Positions 62,536 to 64,000 of a stretch of 64,000 nucleotides of DNA are shown one piece after another (position 1 is the first letter of the stretch; every line of letters starts with the position of its first letter). Source of the DNA: Mucilaginibacter xinganensis (lineage in GTDB: Bacteria; Bacteroidota; Bacteroidia; Sphingobacteriales; Sphingobacteriaceae); NCBI GenBank assembly GCA_026225055.1, contig JAMFSA010000194.1, positions 124,001 through 188,000 on the forward strand. The letters run 5' to 3'. The translations under genes and the position numbers were made by a program. The notes below the pieces were generated by a model. That model worked only from the letters and a program-made list of their open reading frames with translations, was not told where the DNA came from and ran no database searches.

Positions 62536-63399
62536 TTAAGATTTTGAAACTGTACCTGCCTTTTTGACTTCCAGGCGCATTATTTTGAAAGAATAGGCCA
62601 GGGCACTGGCTAATGTTGCTTTGGTGATGATATTGGAAAGATCAATACCTAAATGCACAACCGTCTGGGCAATCTCCGGGCGAATGCCGCTGATGATACA
62701 TTCGGCACCCATCAAGCGGGTCGCACTGACTGTCTTGATCAAATGCTGGGCCACCAGGGAATCTACTGCCGGCACACCGGAGATATCCAAAATAGCTATA
62801 CTCGAGCCGGTTTCTACGATTTCCTGTAACAGATTTTCCATCACAACCTGTGTACGGGCACTATCCAGCGTGCCGATGATCGGCAGTGCTAAAATTCCGT
62901 CCCATACACGGATCACCGGCGTTGAGATCTCGGTGATTTCATCGGTCTGCCTTAAAATAACTTCTTCCCGGCCTTTAATAAAGGTTTCAAACGTTACCAC
63001 ACTCAGGTTATCCATCAGGCGATTGATCTTTAAACTTTCAGCAAATAGCTTTTTAGCATCATCGGGAATTTCCTGCTGTAGAATTTCCAGCAGTGCCTCC
63101 TTTAAAGAAAACACGAAATTACCTGTTTCCCGAGGACTGAAACCCTGACGGGCGCGGGTAATTGCGATGCCCCCTAATATTTCAATAACCGGGCTCCATT
63201 CGTCCGAATCGAGATTTGTAAAGTTCTCACCGGATAAATTACCGACTAAAGAATTGATTAATTCTTCAGACTGGCTGCGTAATTCGTCGTTACTGATCAG
63301 GTCTTCCCGTAAACCTTCGTCAGCTAATTGATTTTTCATCCATAGCTCCAGGATGTTTTTTTTCTTTTTTTGTAGCAATTGATGTGTTTTTAGTGACAT
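62536..63399 (-). CDS. rsbR: RsbR-like stressosome protein
   Basis: About 287 residues from the ATG at 63397-63399; the longer frame from 63450 adds 17 residues without a clear role. The N-terminal half is an all-helical RsbRD-type region (LLQKKKKNILELWMKNQL; FSPRETGNFVFSLKEALLEIL), not the globin fold of Bacillus RsbRA. The C-terminal STAS has ILDISGVPAVDSLVAQHLIK and IRPEIAQTVVHLGIDL, nearly the Bacillus pattern; the first phosphosite is Ser instead of Thr and the second Thr is kept. It should set the input specificity of the stressosome. First gene of the operon. Confidence 0.92.
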   Translation of the reverse strand: MSLKTHQLLQKKKKNILELWMKNQLADEGLREDLISNDELRSQSEELINSLVGNLSGENFTNLDSDEWSPVIEILGGIAITRARQGFSPRETGNFVFSLKEALLEILQQEIPDDAKKLFAESLKINRLMDNLSVVTFETFIKGREEVILRQTDEITEISTPVIRVWDGILALPIIGTLDSARTQVVMENLLQEIVETGSSIAILDISGVPAVDSLVAQHLIKTVSATRLMGAECIISGIRPEIAQTVVHLGIDLSNIITKATLASALAYSFKIMRLEVKKAGTVSKS

Positions 63400-63659
63400 T
63401 GTTGAAGAATACAGGTTAAACGTTAAACTATACGATCCTAACTTTGACAAGTTGAATTAAGGCGGGAAAGGTAAAAATTACGTTTTAATATATAAAATTA
63501 TTTTTCGGCTTTCATATGCCGTATTTCATGCCAGCAGGTCTGTTTTCACCAACTTTATCGGCTGCCCACTTAATATTTTAAAATACTTTCTTTAATGAAA
63601 GCGCGAAAGGTTCGGGAAATAAATATTAAAAAACCGGCAGGAATACATAGTATAGAAAT

Positions 63660-63826
63660 TTACTCCGCCTTATTGGTAATTTCCCATATAACCGTATCCA
63701 GTTCCTGGGCACTGTGATGATCATGTCGTTAATGCTTTTCTGATTAGCGTCAATATTCATTGCGCCAAACATACCGGCTAAGCCCAGAATGTTGGCTAAT
63801 GGCTTGCGGATAACTTGCGATTGCAT
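63660..63826 (-). pseudogene. Fragment of a PAS/HisKA-like signalling protein
   Basis: The minus strand reads MQSQVIRKPLANILGLAGMF, which resembles the HisKA-like helix WIQSHIIRAPLARIMGLI of the receiver-PAS protein at 34437-35447. A shift later it reads HHSAQELDTVIWEITNKAE and stops at 63660-63662, the ordinary end of such proteins. The receiver and PAS parts are gone. It is a relic of a further member of that family. Confidence 0.55.
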
Positions 63827-63953
63827 AAAACTGATTTCACTTAACCGATCATTTTTAACAGCTATTTCCTATTTACCGGTAGCTATTGTTTCGAAGCTAA
63901 TCAAACCGGATTTCGGTATTCGGTCTAAAGTTTGATTTTATTAGCTTTGCCAC

Positions 63954-64000
63954 ATGGCCATTGAAGTGTTTGCTGAAATTCCGGGTGTAAATATGGAGGA
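63954..64000 (+). CDS. Possible start of a gene, cut by the right edge
   Basis: An open frame from ATG 63954 reads MAIEVFAEIPGVNMEE to the edge. A TAGCTTTG box at 63942-63949 lies too close to be its promoter unless the message is nearly leaderless. Too short to identify. Confidence 0.3.
   Translation, partial: MAIEVFAEIPGVNME

Larger units (their letters stand above)
63451..64000. other. Right-end intergenic stretch
   Basis: It should contain the promoter of the stressosome operon (63400-63500), the relic at 63660-63826 and the start of a possible plus-strand gene at 63954. I found no confident promoter pair. Confidence 0.4.

Noticed and set aside
62621..63148. Plus-strand frame of 175 codons
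   Set aside because: It is wholly antisense to the rsbR gene and rich in Ser/Ile/Arg, as expected of a shadow frame.
1..64000. CRISPR arrays, tRNA and rRNA genes
   Set aside because: I saw no regularly spaced repeats with unique spacers, no tRNA cloverleaf-like segments and no rRNA sequence on either strand; a covariance-model search would settle tRNAs.

Overview
The window looks like a chromosomal segment of a Bacteroidota bacterium, most likely from the Sphingobacteriaceae (Mucilaginibacter/Pedobacter-like). The grounds are a SusC/SusD pair under an ECF sigma/FecR pair, many secreted glycoside hydrolases, TAnnTTTG-type promoter boxes, and a two-component style rich in PAS and receiver domains. 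This placement is inference from gene content; there is no rRNA or other marker gene.

Region 1 (1-19512, all minus strand) is one polysaccharide/glycoprotein utilisation locus. It reads sigma factor, FecR anti-sigma, SusC, SusD, a DUF3738-like protein, a thioredoxin-FKBP fusion, a subtilisin-like protease, a GH109 alpha-N-acetylgalactosaminidase, a clan-D-like glycosidase, an aspartyl protease-FKBP fusion, a GH97 enzyme and two DsbD-N-like proteins. Glycosidases, two proteases, two prolyl-isomerase domains and thiol-redox proteins together suggest dismantling of a glycoprotein rather than a plain polysaccharide.

Region 2 (19961-25635, minus strand) is a tight eight-gene run that I cannot match to a named system. 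It encodes a Cys-rich small protein, a membrane protein, a beta-barrel-like secreted protein, a small beta-rich protein and a lipoprotein, followed by a STAS-like/HATPase protein, a DUF4325 STAS-like protein and a PIN-domain protein. It is the best candidate here for an undescribed system. Region 3 (25903-31460) holds a small outer-membrane protein and two convergent GH78 rhamnosidases whose 3' ends overlap by 25 bp. Region 4 (31637-34425) is AT-rich accessory DNA with a large PIN_8-type protein and a small HTH protein that has operator-like repeats.

Region 5 (34437-42285, minus strand) is a signalling cluster: a six-PAS membrane histidine kinase, a stand-alone receiver, a receiver-kinase fusion, a LuxR-type regulator, two paralogous small Cys proteins behind a duplicated promoter-like box, and a receiver-PAS protein. 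Region 6 (about 43280-58004) is a decaying accessory zone. It starts with a frameshifted integrase and contains at least ten broken genes among some intact ones: SDRs, an Nramp-like transporter, a Rieske oxidoreductase and DUF3175. Most in-frame stops can be explained by C:G to T:A changes in Gln or Trp codons.

Region 7 (59150-63399, minus strand) is a stressosome operon: RsbR, RsbS, RsbT, an HATPase-SpoIIE phosphatase, a histidine kinase with a degenerate RsbT-like N-terminus, and a receiver. Its output therefore appears to be two-component signalling, with no sigma-B-type factor in view.
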